A stretch of DNA of 64,000 nt from Gracilaria domingensis (Eukaryota; Rhodophyta; Florideophyceae; Gracilariales; Gracilariaceae): assembly GCA_022539475.1 (NCBI GenBank), contig VCMS01000146.1, positions 62,001 through 126,000 on the forward strand, in the 5' to 3' direction. The notes under the pieces are model-generated. The model saw only the letters and a list, made by a program, of their open reading frames with translations, did no database searches and had not been told where the DNA came from. A program made the position numbers and the translations under genes. Below, piece after piece: positions 55,861 to 64,000 of the stretch (position 1 is its first letter; each line of letters starts with the position of its first letter).

Positions 55861-56171
55861 TTTTGTGGATTGAATCGTTAAAAAATGTGCAAAGAATTGA
55901 ATGTACGGCAATGTGCAAGCCAAAAAAAAAAATTTTTTGGATACCATACTTTCATTTATTCAAGCAATACTACAGAATTTGTAGAATGAGTGAAAGCGGA
56001 CATAATTGCTAGTTCACCTCCATGACATGAAAGTTTTTGTACCTAGTATACTCAGACGGATTAGGTGGTAGCTCGATCTGGAAGCTACTAACGGCACTTG
56101 CATACTTGTCGATTGCAAATAAACACAAATAATGAATGTAAACTAACTCTGGCTAGTACAACATTCATGAA
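55861..56171. other. AT-rich boundary between transposons and gene island
   Basis: Contains A10 followed by T6 (55923-55938). No gene seen. It separates the truncated chromovirus from the host-like genes. Confidence 0.4.
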
Positions 56172-56293
56172 ATGGTAGTTGCGCACATCCATTCCCCCAC
56201 CGCTTTTCTACCTCCATCAACCCGGCAACTACTGTATCACCTCAATCAAAGTAAAGCACCTTCATCTCCTTCCTCTACCTCCACATCCGCGAA

Positions 56294-57058
56294 TCATAGC
56301 GTACGAAATTCTTTCCCATCATCATTCTCAACGGTTTCCTCCTCATCCTCCACAACATCCTCCCAGCTCCACTTCTCCTCGTATCCAACAACACTGCTCC
56401 CTTTCCACACCGGCTTCGGAACAGTCCTGAACCCAACCCGTGTCCTCTTCTTACCATCCCCTTTTCCTTTCTTGTTCTCCACCTTCGGCTGAATTTCATC
56501 CTTTTCTACCCCCACACTCCTCGGTTGGATCGGCCTCTTCTCGCCAACCTTCCTCTTCAGACCTCTCTTCCTCACCAATTCTCCCTCCATCACCTCATCC
56601 GCCCCAAAACTATCCGTCGCCGGTACAAAGTCTCTCGCATCCTCGTCCTCGCTTCCGATGCACACTCCTACCCCAACGCCGTTCACGATCTTCGTCTTCG
56701 GTGCCGGAGTTACCGGCGTTCCCTCCACACCCCCTACCCCGCCCTTCTTCCTCCCATTCACCTCCTTCGAGCTCCCCTCCAGATTCTCAATGCGTTTCAT
56801 CATCTTCTTCTGCTCCTCTTTCATCCCCCTCAGTTCCCTTACCACGAACCTTGTCACCTTCTTCGTCAGTCGACCCACGTCCTCTCCCATGCGCGTCCCC
56901 ATCGCTCCGGCACACCCCAGCACTGCAGTGGCCCACCAGTCCAGCTCGTCCTTTTCTTTCTCCTCCTCGAACACACTCTTTAACTTCTTGTGCGACCGTA
57001 CCCCTTCGTCCGACTCCCACGGCCACCTAATGTTCGAACGCGAATCGTCATCGGTCAT
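56294..57058 (-). CDS. hypothetical nuclear-type charged protein, 254 aa
   Basis: An intact 254-codon frame from ATG at 57058. The N-terminus is acidic with RWPWESDE. A helical, coiled-coil-prone stretch lies at residues about 65-105 (GRLTKKVTRFVVRELRGMKE, EQKKMMKRIENLEGS). It is followed by a Gly/Pro/Val-rich linker, basic clusters that could act as nuclear localisation signals (RKRGLKRKVGEKR, KKGKGDGKKRTRVGF, about 175-220), then WKGSSVVGYEEKW and an acidic end. No family was recognised. The complementary strand shows long Pro/Ser frames that are shadows. It is probably a host gene because the frame is intact and no transposon motif is present. It is transcribed away from the membrane-protein gene. 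Confidence 0.7.
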   Translation of the reverse strand: MTDDDSRSNIRWPWESDEGVRSHKKLKSVFEEEKEKDELDWWATAVLGCAGAMGTRMGEDVGRLTKKVTRFVVRELRGMKEEQKKMMKRIENLEGSSKEVNGRKKGGVGGVEGTPVTPAPKTKIVNGVGVGVCIGSEDEDARDFVPATDSFGADEVMEGELVRKRGLKRKVGEKRPIQPRSVGVEKDEIQPKVENKKGKGDGKKRTRVGFRTVPKPVWKGSSVVGYEEKWSWEDVVEDEEETVENDDGKEFRTL

Positions 57059-57619
57059 GGTCGCGTTGGTAGAAGATCTGGTAGAAGAGCAAAAGGGATA
57101 TCGAAAGAAGAGAAATCAGGGAAGCCGAAAAGAACAGAACTCGCTGATCGTTCCTTCGCAAACCGATCACGGTGTACCAAGGGTAGACGCTTTCGTCCCA
57201 TGACACTGTAGTACGGCCGCACCCGCTCATATCCGTCCAACCTCTGCATCGCAATTATTTTCATATTTACTAGCACAATTCTTCACTTTTGAACACTCTC
57301 TATGCTTCTCATTCTCCATGTTCTCCCAACCGTTGCGAGAAGGGCGTCCCGTTTCATACATGGTTCATGCCAGTAGTATATGAAATGAAATCCTACCACT
57401 ACCATCATATCATGATTCTTCCGTCCTCTTCATCGCCCTACATTTTACTCTTCATGTACTCCGTCTCTTCATAGCTTTTCCATCACAGAAGCTAAGTTCG
57501 CCACTCGTTTATGAACACCTTCTTCAATTCAAATTTACAAGCCTTAAAGGAAACAAAACATAGATATAGCTCCTTCGATACACCTCTTTATAGGTAATAT
57601 CTGCTCGTTTCGTTCTCAA

Positions 57620-57628
57620 TATATATAT
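57620..57628 (+). promoter_or_regulatory. TATA box of the membrane-protein gene
   Basis: TATATATAT lies about 70 bp upstream of the ATG at 57697 and is followed by a pyrimidine-rich leader (57629-57680). Confidence 0.55.
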
Positions 57629-57696
57629 CTTCCTCGCCCCTTCTTTCTTCATTTCTTCTCCTCTTTCCTACCTACTCACAGGCAGCAGAGCTCACA

Positions 57697-58332
57697 ATGG
57701 CCTTCCAAAACACCCACAAGGTATCGCATGTACAGCTTCGCAACCAAACTGCTCTCATACCTATCCATCTCAACGCATTTCCCCATAGGACATACATCAC
57801 CTTTGGCGACTGCCTTCAACTGAAGTACGACGTTGACACCGGGGAAGCCACGGTTCGAGGAGTCCAGACCCTTTTATCCCCCGAACTGCTGGATGAACTC
57901 AGTGATGTTTATGACATACTTCACGAAGTTTCAATTCATGACCGAATCCTTGAAAATCCTCCCTTCTTCCACACAATTGGGAATCTTTCAGAGCTACCCA
58001 ACTACATGTCAGAGGCTCGGTCTTATTCACATAATCCCCTGAACATGCTCTCGCTATCCTCTCTCTTGGCATTCTCCCTCTTCGTTTCAGTAGCCATAGG
58101 AGCTCTCTATGGGATTATAAAGCCTCTCACAACACACGCTCTTCTCTACGATCGCTCCTCCTGCCAAACACAACTGGGATTCACCATCCTGTACAGCATG
58201 CTCGAAACTATGTTTCAAATTATTCTGTTTGAATTGGCATTCTCTCTTCACGCCACAAGGTATGGTAGACTCGCATATGGTCCAATGACTCCGTCGCACA
58301 CATCCAGCACCGTTTTCGGCACTGGGGAATAA
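57697..58332 (+). CDS. multi-pass membrane protein, N-terminal frame (211 aa)
   Basis: Start chosen at ATG 57697, after the TATA box and pyrimidine-rich leader. Residues 1-110 are soluble (TLLSPELLDELSDVYDILHE). Two strong membrane segments follow: LSLSSLLAFSLFVSVAIGAL (about 118-138) and GFTILYSMLETMFQIILFEL (about 160-181). The frame then ends at TAA 58332, while further membrane segments continue immediately downstream in another frame (58343-58900). Either a frameshift or an unrecognised short intron divides one gene of about 395 codons. No family was recognised. Confidence 0.7.
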   Translation: MAFQNTHKVSHVQLRNQTALIPIHLNAFPHRTYITFGDCLQLKYDVDTGEATVRGVQTLLSPELLDELSDVYDILHEVSIHDRILENPPFFHTIGNLSELPNYMSEARSYSHNPLNMLSLSSLLAFSLFVSVAIGALYGIIKPLTTHALLYDRSSCQTQLGFTILYSMLETMFQIILFELAFSLHATRYGRLAYGPMTPSHTSSTVFGTGE

Positions 58333-58342
58333 ATACCTCGGC

Positions 58343-58900
58343 ATGGGCATCGGTGGGCTTATCGTCCTCAACCTCTCTATCTTCGTCACCTATCAGCTCC
58401 GTCCTCCTCCAATCGATGTCATGGATTCTCTCAAAACTGCGTGTATTTCCTTCTTCCCCGGCGGTTTCTTCTTCGGCTTCTTCACCATTCTCATCAACAC
58501 ATTTGGGATCTATTTCTCTACAAAACATACGTTCAGCAACATAGTTCCGCTCTCCAATCGGGTGGTATACCGGAGAAGAGGGCTAAATCCGTACTGCCGT
58601 TGTATTCTAAACTCGTTCCGGAAAGCTTTGTTCCTTCAGGATTTCCTGCTTTCTATCAGACTTTTTCTGAACAGAGTGGTCCCAGTTTTCTTCGCACACA
58701 CACTCTCCGAGTCTTTGGACCCCGAATCCTTTGGTTCGTACAGAGGTATCCCGCCCCTCCTCACAAACACCTTGTTCATTGTACTACTTGTATGCTCCGG
58801 AGTCGTCAAACACGCACCAAGAATCAACGCAAAGCGATACTTGTGCGCCATTGGTGAGCACCCTAGACCCCCGACACAACATCTACTGCCTTCTGGCTGA
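58343..58900 (+). CDS. multi-pass membrane protein, C-terminal frame (185 aa)
   Basis: Read in the shifted frame from about 58305, it continues the preceding gene: GNKYLGMGIGGLIVLNLSIF (membrane segment), CISFFPGGFFFGFFTILINT (membrane segment), then a basic loop, LFLQDFLLSIRLFLNRVVPV and LTNTLFIVLLVCSGVV (membrane segment). A 46-nt GT-AG segment (GTAGAC near 58263 to CCAG near 58308) would, if removed, put both halves in one frame. It is short for a spliceosomal intron, so a simple frameshift is equally possible. Function unknown. Confidence 0.6.
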   Translation: MGIGGLIVLNLSIFVTYQLRPPPIDVMDSLKTACISFFPGGFFFGFFTILINTFGIYFSTKHTFSNIVPLSNRVVYRRRGLNPYCRCILNSFRKALFLQDFLLSIRLFLNRVVPVFFAHTLSESLDPESFGSYRGIPPLLTNTLFIVLLVCSGVVKHAPRINAKRYLCAIGEHPRPPTQHLLPSG

Positions 58901-59177
58901 CGTATTCACCAAGTGCGAGACCAGTAGTATACGAACATAAGTACATAACTGATACATGTTTCAACTAAACAGAATCTGTTCTCTACAAACATAGTTCCCA
59001 CTTGTTCATGACGCTCTCCAGGATTGAAGTGTTTGGTATGGTATCCTATCCTACCCTTCAAACTTGGGTAGAGTGGTCGCTTCCACAATTCTTAAACTTT
59101 CTCTCGATTCACAAGATCATTTACTTCGAAACTATATTCGACACATAGATTACTACAAAGTTTCATCACATATTCAC
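58901..59177. other. convergent intergenic region
   Basis: Shared 3' flank of the membrane-protein gene (plus) and the 1290-aa gene (minus). No gene seen. Confidence 0.4.
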
Positions 59178-59278
59178 TCAGTCCTCTTCGCCATCCTCAA
59201 GATCGTTTTCAATCTCCTCCACTTCATAATTCTCATCTTCGTCATCTTCTTCATACTGTTCTTCCCCTTCCTCTACTA

Positions 59279-62200
59279 TCACCTCATCATTCTCCTCCTC
59301 CAAATTCGACGGTTCTGGATTCTTCCTCTTCTCCTAACCAGGTCTTCATCCTCCTTGAACTGAGGTCGAAAGTGTGGGTTAAGGTGTACCGCATCCGGGA
59401 GGTTGTATTTCTCAGGTACCATGTACATGTGGTAACGAAACAAGGGAATCTCGGGGAATCTTCCATCCTCATTTGAAGCGCCTGCATGGAACACATCACC
59501 TCTTCCAATAAATATAGACTTAGGCGGAACGAAAAACTTCCTCACAAACATCCCCCGTGACAAACCTTCAAATGCCTTGGGAGTAACTGCGTAGTGTGTA
59601 TGAGACCCTTCACATACCCAAATTGGAAACGACACACTTCCGGACACCATCATAAAGTACCCCGGGTTCTTCTTTTCTTCCAGCTTATCCTCATTCGCCA
59701 AGGTCGGGAAATCCGTATGTAACTGCTGCCGCTTGCATCCAACTGCAGTGCATAACACCCTCCCCCCCTTCTTCGGCGCATACATCCTCTCGTTTTCCAC
59801 CCTATTATCTTGTAAACCCATAAAAGCACATATCTGTCCCAGTCGGGCATCCAGTAAAGCTCTCTTCTTCACAAGCACATGTCTTTCTACGGCTGCCTCC
59901 ATGTCATCCACTATGCCTCTTCTCGTAGTCATGTATCTCCCACCATCTGCGTTGATGATCTGTATCCTTGTGATTCGGTTCTCTGGTATCCTAAGGTCTG
60001 GAGCCCTCGCGAAATCCCTTCGGAAGAAGTCCAGTAATTCCACACTAACATCCCCGTCAATGAGCTTACTCAAACTCTCTGTCAGCTTCACCAACTCTCC
60101 ATCCGATGCAAAGCCGTCCAGAATACAGAAACCTCTGTCTCGAAGCTCGACGTTCTTCTTCACAAAATAGACATACGCAAGAGAGTCGTTCTTCAGTGCA
60201 TCCCCCCATAACGTCTTCTCGTCGACCTCCATGCCTCCCATTGCCGCGTTCAGGAGTTTATGGCCATGATACGCTGCATGCCAAAAGACTGCATGGTGCA
60301 CACTTTCAAAGTCCTTGGGCTCCAACAAGTGGCCTAGGTGTTGCTTCTGGAGATTTATCGCACCCATCCACGGGTACACAGATTTAATGACATTCTCCAC
60401 TCCAGTCGGCCACTTGCTTGGTAAGGTCTTCACCAACTTTAGCCACGAATCGTCACCTTCATATGCTACTTCTTCAGCCTTCTTCAGACTTGGCGCCAAC
60501 ACCTGCGGTACTGTGTAATCGAACGGGTCAGTGTCCTCTGCTTGTGAGACCACAATTGGTACTCCATCTGAGTCTGTGTCGCTGCCAATGGATATCTGAT
60601 GACTTTTCAACAAGTTTGTCACCCCCTTCGCACCAAGACTCCGCAGATGACTGATAACTTCATCCTGAACAGATTGAATACCCTCCGTCCTTGACTTCTT
60701 CCGTTGATTAGGGTTCACGTCTCTCATTGCATTCCTTCGTCGACGGCTTCGTCTTGAACTCCTCATGCTTCTTGTCTTCGATGGCATATTCTCTTCACTT
60801 TCTACATCAGAGTCCTTAGAGCCCTTGCGCACTGGCGCTTTGGCCTTCCTACTTGCCGAACGTGTGGCCATTCTCTGCGTTGTAGACTCGTCTACCGCTT
60901 TGGTCTCAGACTGTGGTTCAGTCGGCGTAGTACCAGTGGCAGGTTTCAACATATCCACCCCTAAATTCTTTGCCAGCTTATCACGAGCAATCCAGACTGT
61001 TCTCGAAATCCTTCCTTCCCAGAGCTTCTTATTCGAAGGTACTTCAATTCGTGCTGCCTGTGTTGCAAGGTACTCACGAACGGTGCGCATTTCAAACTTT
61101 GTCACTTCCACCTTCATGGCATACGCTTCTTCCAATGTAACTTTCTTCTTCTTCGAAAGCTCCTCTGCCAAAGATTGAAGCCTCCTGCAGCAGATAAAGA
61201 AGTATTTGCGTACGTCTTCAAAACGACCCGTCAGTTTCGACACTCGCCTCCTGGAAAAATATGCAACCAGAGCGTCGAGCGTGAAGTGGGTTGTATGCTC
61301 ATCCATGGTAAAGAATTCATCACTTGATATACAAGAAATTCCAATCTCATGGTAGTCCCCACAAATCCGCTCCAAATGTTCCAGCAATCCAGGACTTCTC
61401 GCCACCTTCAACCCCATCTCTGCAAATCTTGCCAAATGCTTGATATTGTACTGGCCAATGATACCGCAAACACTTAGTGCACCTGCGACAGAGGTCCTCG
61501 TCATCTTGCTCAAGTCCTTCTTCTCTTCCTCAACCAGGACGCTTATAAATGACACAATAGAATGCACCTTGTCAGCAAAACCCATAAGACGAGCTTGCTC
61601 CAATCCATCGTTTAGCACATTGCCAAGGCTCAAGATTTCCCTCGTGGTCATCTTCTCTCCATCTTTTCTCTTCCACAGCGAAACAGAAAGACCTCCACAT
61701 AGATTTCTAATGTTGGGCATAGATTCACAGAGCTCTTTGAGTGCTACATGACGATGAGCTCCATCAATCAGCACACAATTCACTTTCAAGCGATTGTTCT
61801 GCACTATGTCCTTCTCGGACACATCCTGAGACAGAACAGCAACGCTCATGGTCCCAAGTGGCTGTAAGAAGCTTTTGCGTCCAATCTCTTCTTTCAGAGC
61901 CTCGACATGATGCCGGAACAACCCTCTCATAGTCATTTCCGGAACTTGAATGAGCTCAATATCGACTTCAACAGACACATACTCGTAATGATCTAAGTCA
62001 AATACCAAACTCGCTAAACTCGTATCGACATCATCAGAAGGTATCACATCACCTTCATCAAAGAGTTCATTGACGTTGCTTCCAAGGCTTTCCTTCACTA
62101 GAACCACGTCTTCGTCTTCATCTTCATCCACGTCACTCACTTCCATTGTCACTCCACTGCGATTTCCAGCCTTAGTAATAGCTTCCGCAGTGCTGTTCGT

Positions 62201-63151
62201 CGATGCTCCAGACTGCACAATCGTAGCAGTTTGTTTACTAAATGCCGATACAGCACTCTCTGGGGTCGTGGTCATCTTGAATTCTTGCATCTGCTTTCCA
62301 CCACCGTGAACGTTCGATGGTGTTTTCAGCTTTGGTACTGGCGCTTGTTTCCCGCCTTGGGGTTTTTTAGCATTCGACGGGGTTTTCACATGAGCCACTT
62401 TCATCGGTATTCGCTTTCGGGCACTGGATGGAGTTTTAGGTTCTACCACTCGCACCCGTTTCCCAGCAGTATTCGATGGCTTCTCAGGGGCGACGAATTT
62501 GGAACTCGGAGCACCCTTGTCCCCTTCATCAGCGCTTACGACGTCACCCACCTTAGACATTAAGTTCAGGTCCCAGGCGTAGAAACCGGGCCTGTTCATG
62601 TCCTTCAATGTCTTCGGAACAGAATCGTCATCGGTACACTTAGAGGGATAGGGATAGGGAGTGTCAAGCTCATGAGATATCTTCGCTGGCCATATACCAA
62701 CTACATCTTCCCCTGGTTTTCCCTGCAGAGCATGTCCATGCATTTCTCTTCTGAACGTTGTCTTCCCTCCACCAGCGTCCACTTCAACGAGAACAGCTTT
62801 CCCAATCGCTGCTTTGTTCCCTCCTGCCCCTCCCAACAACAAGGTCACTTCTTCGCCTGGTGCGGGCTTCGACATCATAGCTGTGGATGCGTTCCCCGTC
62901 GCTGCGTTCGGTTCAGCATTTTTGGTCCCGCTCCAAAGTTGTGGTGCCATGGTTCGTCGAGGCTTTCTCACCTTTCGAGAGCGTCTCATTTGACCCTTTC
63001 CCAGTCCCCTCATATCCATTATATGGTGCCAGTGTGTGTGATATACACGAGTCCTGGTGTTGTTCAAATCGTACGTTTGCTCCCGTGAAGTTGCAACCGC
63101 TCGTGTTCGAATCTCCGCCCTTTCTCGCGTGAGCACAATGGACGCAACCAC
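59279..63151 (-). CDS. ParB-like domain and 2OG/Fe(II) oxygenase-like domain protein, 1290 aa
   Basis: An uninterrupted frame. Residues 1-110 are basic (a start at a downstream Met, e.g. MDMRGL near residue 45, is possible). About 222-285 hold four KTPSNA-like repeats, about 335-350 an acidic run, and about 395-480 a ParB/sulfiredoxin-like fold: IELIQVPEMTMRG, LFRHHVEALKEEIGR, then VNCVLIDGAHRHVALKEL with the nucleotide-site-like DGAHRH. A helical middle and a basic patch follow (SMRSSRRSRRRRNAMRD, about 797-813). About 1000-1250 resemble a 2-oxoglutarate/Fe(II) dioxygenase: RGFCILDGFASDGEL, LHTDFP (HxD, about 1143), GRGDVFHAGASN (distal His, about 1220) and FRYHMYM (Arg, about 1238). Likely a nuclear, DNA-associated enzyme, but substrate and function are not known. 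Beyond 59335 an acidic frame is open in another register down to 59178. Confidence 0.75.
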   Translation of the reverse strand: MVASIVLTRERAEIRTRAVATSREQTYDLNNTRTRVYHTHWHHIMDMRGLGKGQMRRSRKVRKPRRTMAPQLWSGTKNAEPNAATGNASTAMMSKPAPGEEVTLLLGGAGGNKAAIGKAVLVEVDAGGGKTTFRREMHGHALQGKPGEDVVGIWPAKISHELDTPYPYPSKCTDDDSVPKTLKDMNRPGFYAWDLNLMSKVGDVVSADEGDKGAPSSKFVAPEKPSNTAGKRVRVVEPKTPSSARKRIPMKVAHVKTPSNAKKPQGGKQAPVPKLKTPSNVHGGGKQMQEFKMTTTPESAVSAFSKQTATIVQSGASTNSTAEAITKAGNRSGVTMEVSDVDEDEDEDVVLVKESLGSNVNELFDEGDVIPSDDVDTSLASLVFDLDHYEYVSVEVDIELIQVPEMTMRGLFRHHVEALKEEIGRKSFLQPLGTMSVAVLSQDVSEKDIVQNNRLKVNCVLIDGAHRHVALKELCESMPNIRNLCGGLSVSLWKRKDGEKMTTREILSLGNVLNDGLEQARLMGFADKVHSIVSFISVLVEEEKKDLSKMTRTSVAGALSVCGIIGQYNIKHLARFAEMGLKVARSPGLLEHLERICGDYHEIGISCISSDEFFTMDEHTTHFTLDALVAYFSRRRVSKLTGRFEDVRKYFFICCRRLQSLAEELSKKKKVTLEEAYAMKVEVTKFEMRTVREYLATQAARIEVPSNKKLWEGRISRTVWIARDKLAKNLGVDMLKPATGTTPTEPQSETKAVDESTTQRMATRSASRKAKAPVRKGSKDSDVESEENMPSKTRSMRSSRRSRRRRNAMRDVNPNQRKKSRTEGIQSVQDEVISHLRSLGAKGVTNLLKSHQISIGSDTDSDGVPIVVSQAEDTDPFDYTVPQVLAPSLKKAEEVAYEGDDSWLKLVKTLPSKWPTGVENVIKSVYPWMGAINLQKQHLGHLLEPKDFESVHHAVFWHAAYHGHKLLNAAMGGMEVDEKTLWGDALKNDSLAYVYFVKKNVELRDRGFCILDGFASDGELVKLTESLSKLIDGDVSVELLDFFRRDFARAPDLRIPENRITRIQIINADGGRYMTTRRGIVDDMEAAVERHVLVKKRALLDARLGQICAFMGLQDNRVENERMYAPKKGGRVLCTAVGCKRQQLHTDFPTLANEDKLEEKKNPGYFMMVSGSVSFPIWVCEGSHTHYAVTPKAFEGLSRGMFVRKFFVPPKSIFIGRGDVFHAGASNEDGRFPEIPLFRYHMYMVPEKYNLPDAVHLNPHFRPQFKEDEDLVRRRGRIQNRRIWRRRMMR

Positions 63152-63269
63152 TCAGGTTCAAAACGGCTGCAATGCCCACGTGAGCAGTGTGGGTACAGTT
63201 CCTGATGGTTATAAATGGTTGGATCAATGTCTGATTCCGTCCTGGTTGACCACTGTCCCCGCCTTTCAT
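63152..63269. promoter_or_regulatory. promoter region of the 1290-aa gene
   Basis: The space between the gene start and the palindrome. Read on the minus strand it carries ACCATTTATAACC (63210-63222), a TATA-like word about 65 bp upstream of the ATG. Confidence 0.4.
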
Positions 63270-63405
63270 CATCTTTGAACATCGCCCGAGCGCCGTGTGG
63301 GAACCGCGGCTGGCCGAGTTCATAGCCGAGATCATAGCTATGATCTCGGCTATGAACTCGGCGAACCGCGGTTCCCACACGGCGCTCGGGCGATGTTCAA
63401 AGATG
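63270..63405. repeat. 136-bp near-perfect palindrome
   Basis: Left arm CATCTTTGAACATCGCCC... mirrors right arm ...GGGCGATGTTCAAAGATG about a centre at 63337/63338 (ATCATAG|CTATGAT). The arms match over 68 bp with only two or three mismatches, around 63311-63313 opposite 63362-63364, and there is no spacer. It could extrude as a cruciform or form a long hairpin in RNA. Confidence 0.95.
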
Positions 63406-63685
63406 TACGAACCCAGTGTTTTCTACGTTGGTTTTACATACTAGACATATAATGCACTGCACATACTGAGGTGCCCCACAGGTTTGATGTGTTTAGATCC
63501 CACTCTCGTCTCTCTATTTCATTACCCGCTCAGTTCTCTGTAATCCGTCGCAACCGCGCTCTCCACCATTGTTTCCGACGCTTCCCGACGTTTCCGACGC
63601 TTCCCACCGATTTAAACATCTCCGAAACTTCTACCGTTTCACAATACTCGTTTACTTCGCGTCCTTTCCGATTCTCAGTTCTTAC
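63406..63685. other. intergenic, 5' leader of the last gene
   Basis: Pyrimidine-rich with TTTCCGACGCTTCC-type repeats (63575-63603), as in the leader of the membrane-protein gene. Confidence 0.35.
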
Positions 63686-64000
63686 ATGATGTCCACCGGA
63701 AATGACGCTCCTCGGACTGTTAAGCAGAGTGTGCTGGCCGATGAGAACCACGGCACGGTATCCTCTAGCGCATCCTCTAGCGCGTCGTTCGATTCAGCCA
63801 GCATAGCAACGCGTTTCTTGAAATGTTGGGGGTTGTTCATTGAGTTGCGAGATGCGTATGCCGCTTCAAGAAGTGGTACTGGTAATCCGCGTGAAGTTGG
63901 GTACACGGAAGTTGTGGAATACGCTGTATCAAACCGTGAACACCTGGCATGTGCACGAGAGTTCATCACCACTGCGGTCAAGGGTCCTTTCCAAAACTAC
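63686..64000 (+). CDS. hypothetical protein, N-terminal part, runs off the window
   Basis: ATG ATG at 63686 opens a frame with no stop to the window end (105 codons). A Ser/Ala-rich low-complexity segment (VSSSASSSASFDSASIATRF) is followed by a folded-looking part: FLKCWGLFIELRDAYAASRS, YTEVVEYAVSNREHLACARE. It is not recognised. The long open frame after a pyrimidine-rich leader supports a real gene. Confidence 0.6.
   Translation, partial: MMSTGNDAPRTVKQSVLADENHGTVSSSASSSASFDSASIATRFLKCWGLFIELRDAYAASRSGTGNPREVGYTEVVEYAVSNREHLACAREFITTAVKGPFQNY

Noticed and set aside
56440-57203. Plus-strand frames of 150-196 codons rich in Pro and Ser opposite the 254-aa gene
   Set aside because: They mirror the Glu/Lys/Gly-rich codons of the minus-strand gene and have no domain.

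Overview
The window is eukaryotic nuclear DNA dominated by transposable elements, with a small gene island at the right end. The host-like genes are mostly intronless, have pyrimidine-rich leaders and TATA boxes, and sit close together beside a heavy load of Ty3/gypsy, Ty1/copia and TIR elements. This fits a florideophyte red alga such as Chondrus. That placement is inference from style; no diagnostic housekeeping gene was recognised.

Layout. 1-4.6 kb: a decayed piggyBac-type transposase (minus) between inverted repeat arms, split by a MITE. 6.1-17.6 kb: a plus-strand gypsy chromovirus (element B), interrupted in its RNase H by a 9-kb minus-strand gypsy element (A, 7114-16075); A itself carries two MITEs. 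18.8-21 kb: an LTR-like unit, a MITE pair and a chromodomain relic. 21.6-26.7 kb: a minus-strand copia element (D) with both LTRs. 27-33 kb: AT-rich MITE graveyard, inside which a four-exon C2H2 zinc-finger gene is intact. 33.5-37.5 kb: a DDE_Tnp_4 (Harbinger-like) transposon with a transposase and a second divergent reading frame, inserted in a gypsy gag fragment. 38.4-41.7 kb: two inverted copies of a pogo/CENP-B-like transposon. 41.7-47.1 kb: a plus-strand copia element (E). 47.3-49.6 kb: an unknown minus-strand reading frame cut by three MITEs. 50.4-55.85 kb: a plus-strand gag-like frame back to back with a minus-strand chromovirus pol (C).

The gene island (56.2-64 kb) holds a 254-aa basic/acidic nuclear-type protein (minus), a multi-pass membrane protein broken into two frames (plus), a 1290-aa protein joining a ParB-like domain to a C-terminal 2-oxoglutarate/Fe(II) oxygenase-like domain (minus), a 136-bp near-perfect palindrome just upstream of it, and the start of a gene running off the window end.

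The two observations I rate highest are the ParB-like/oxygenase fusion, and a recurring class of short TIR elements with CCC...GGG ends and 3-bp target duplications of no fixed sequence. In two cases (gag of A, piggyBac frame) conceptual removal of the MITE plus one duplication rejoins the host reading frame exactly.
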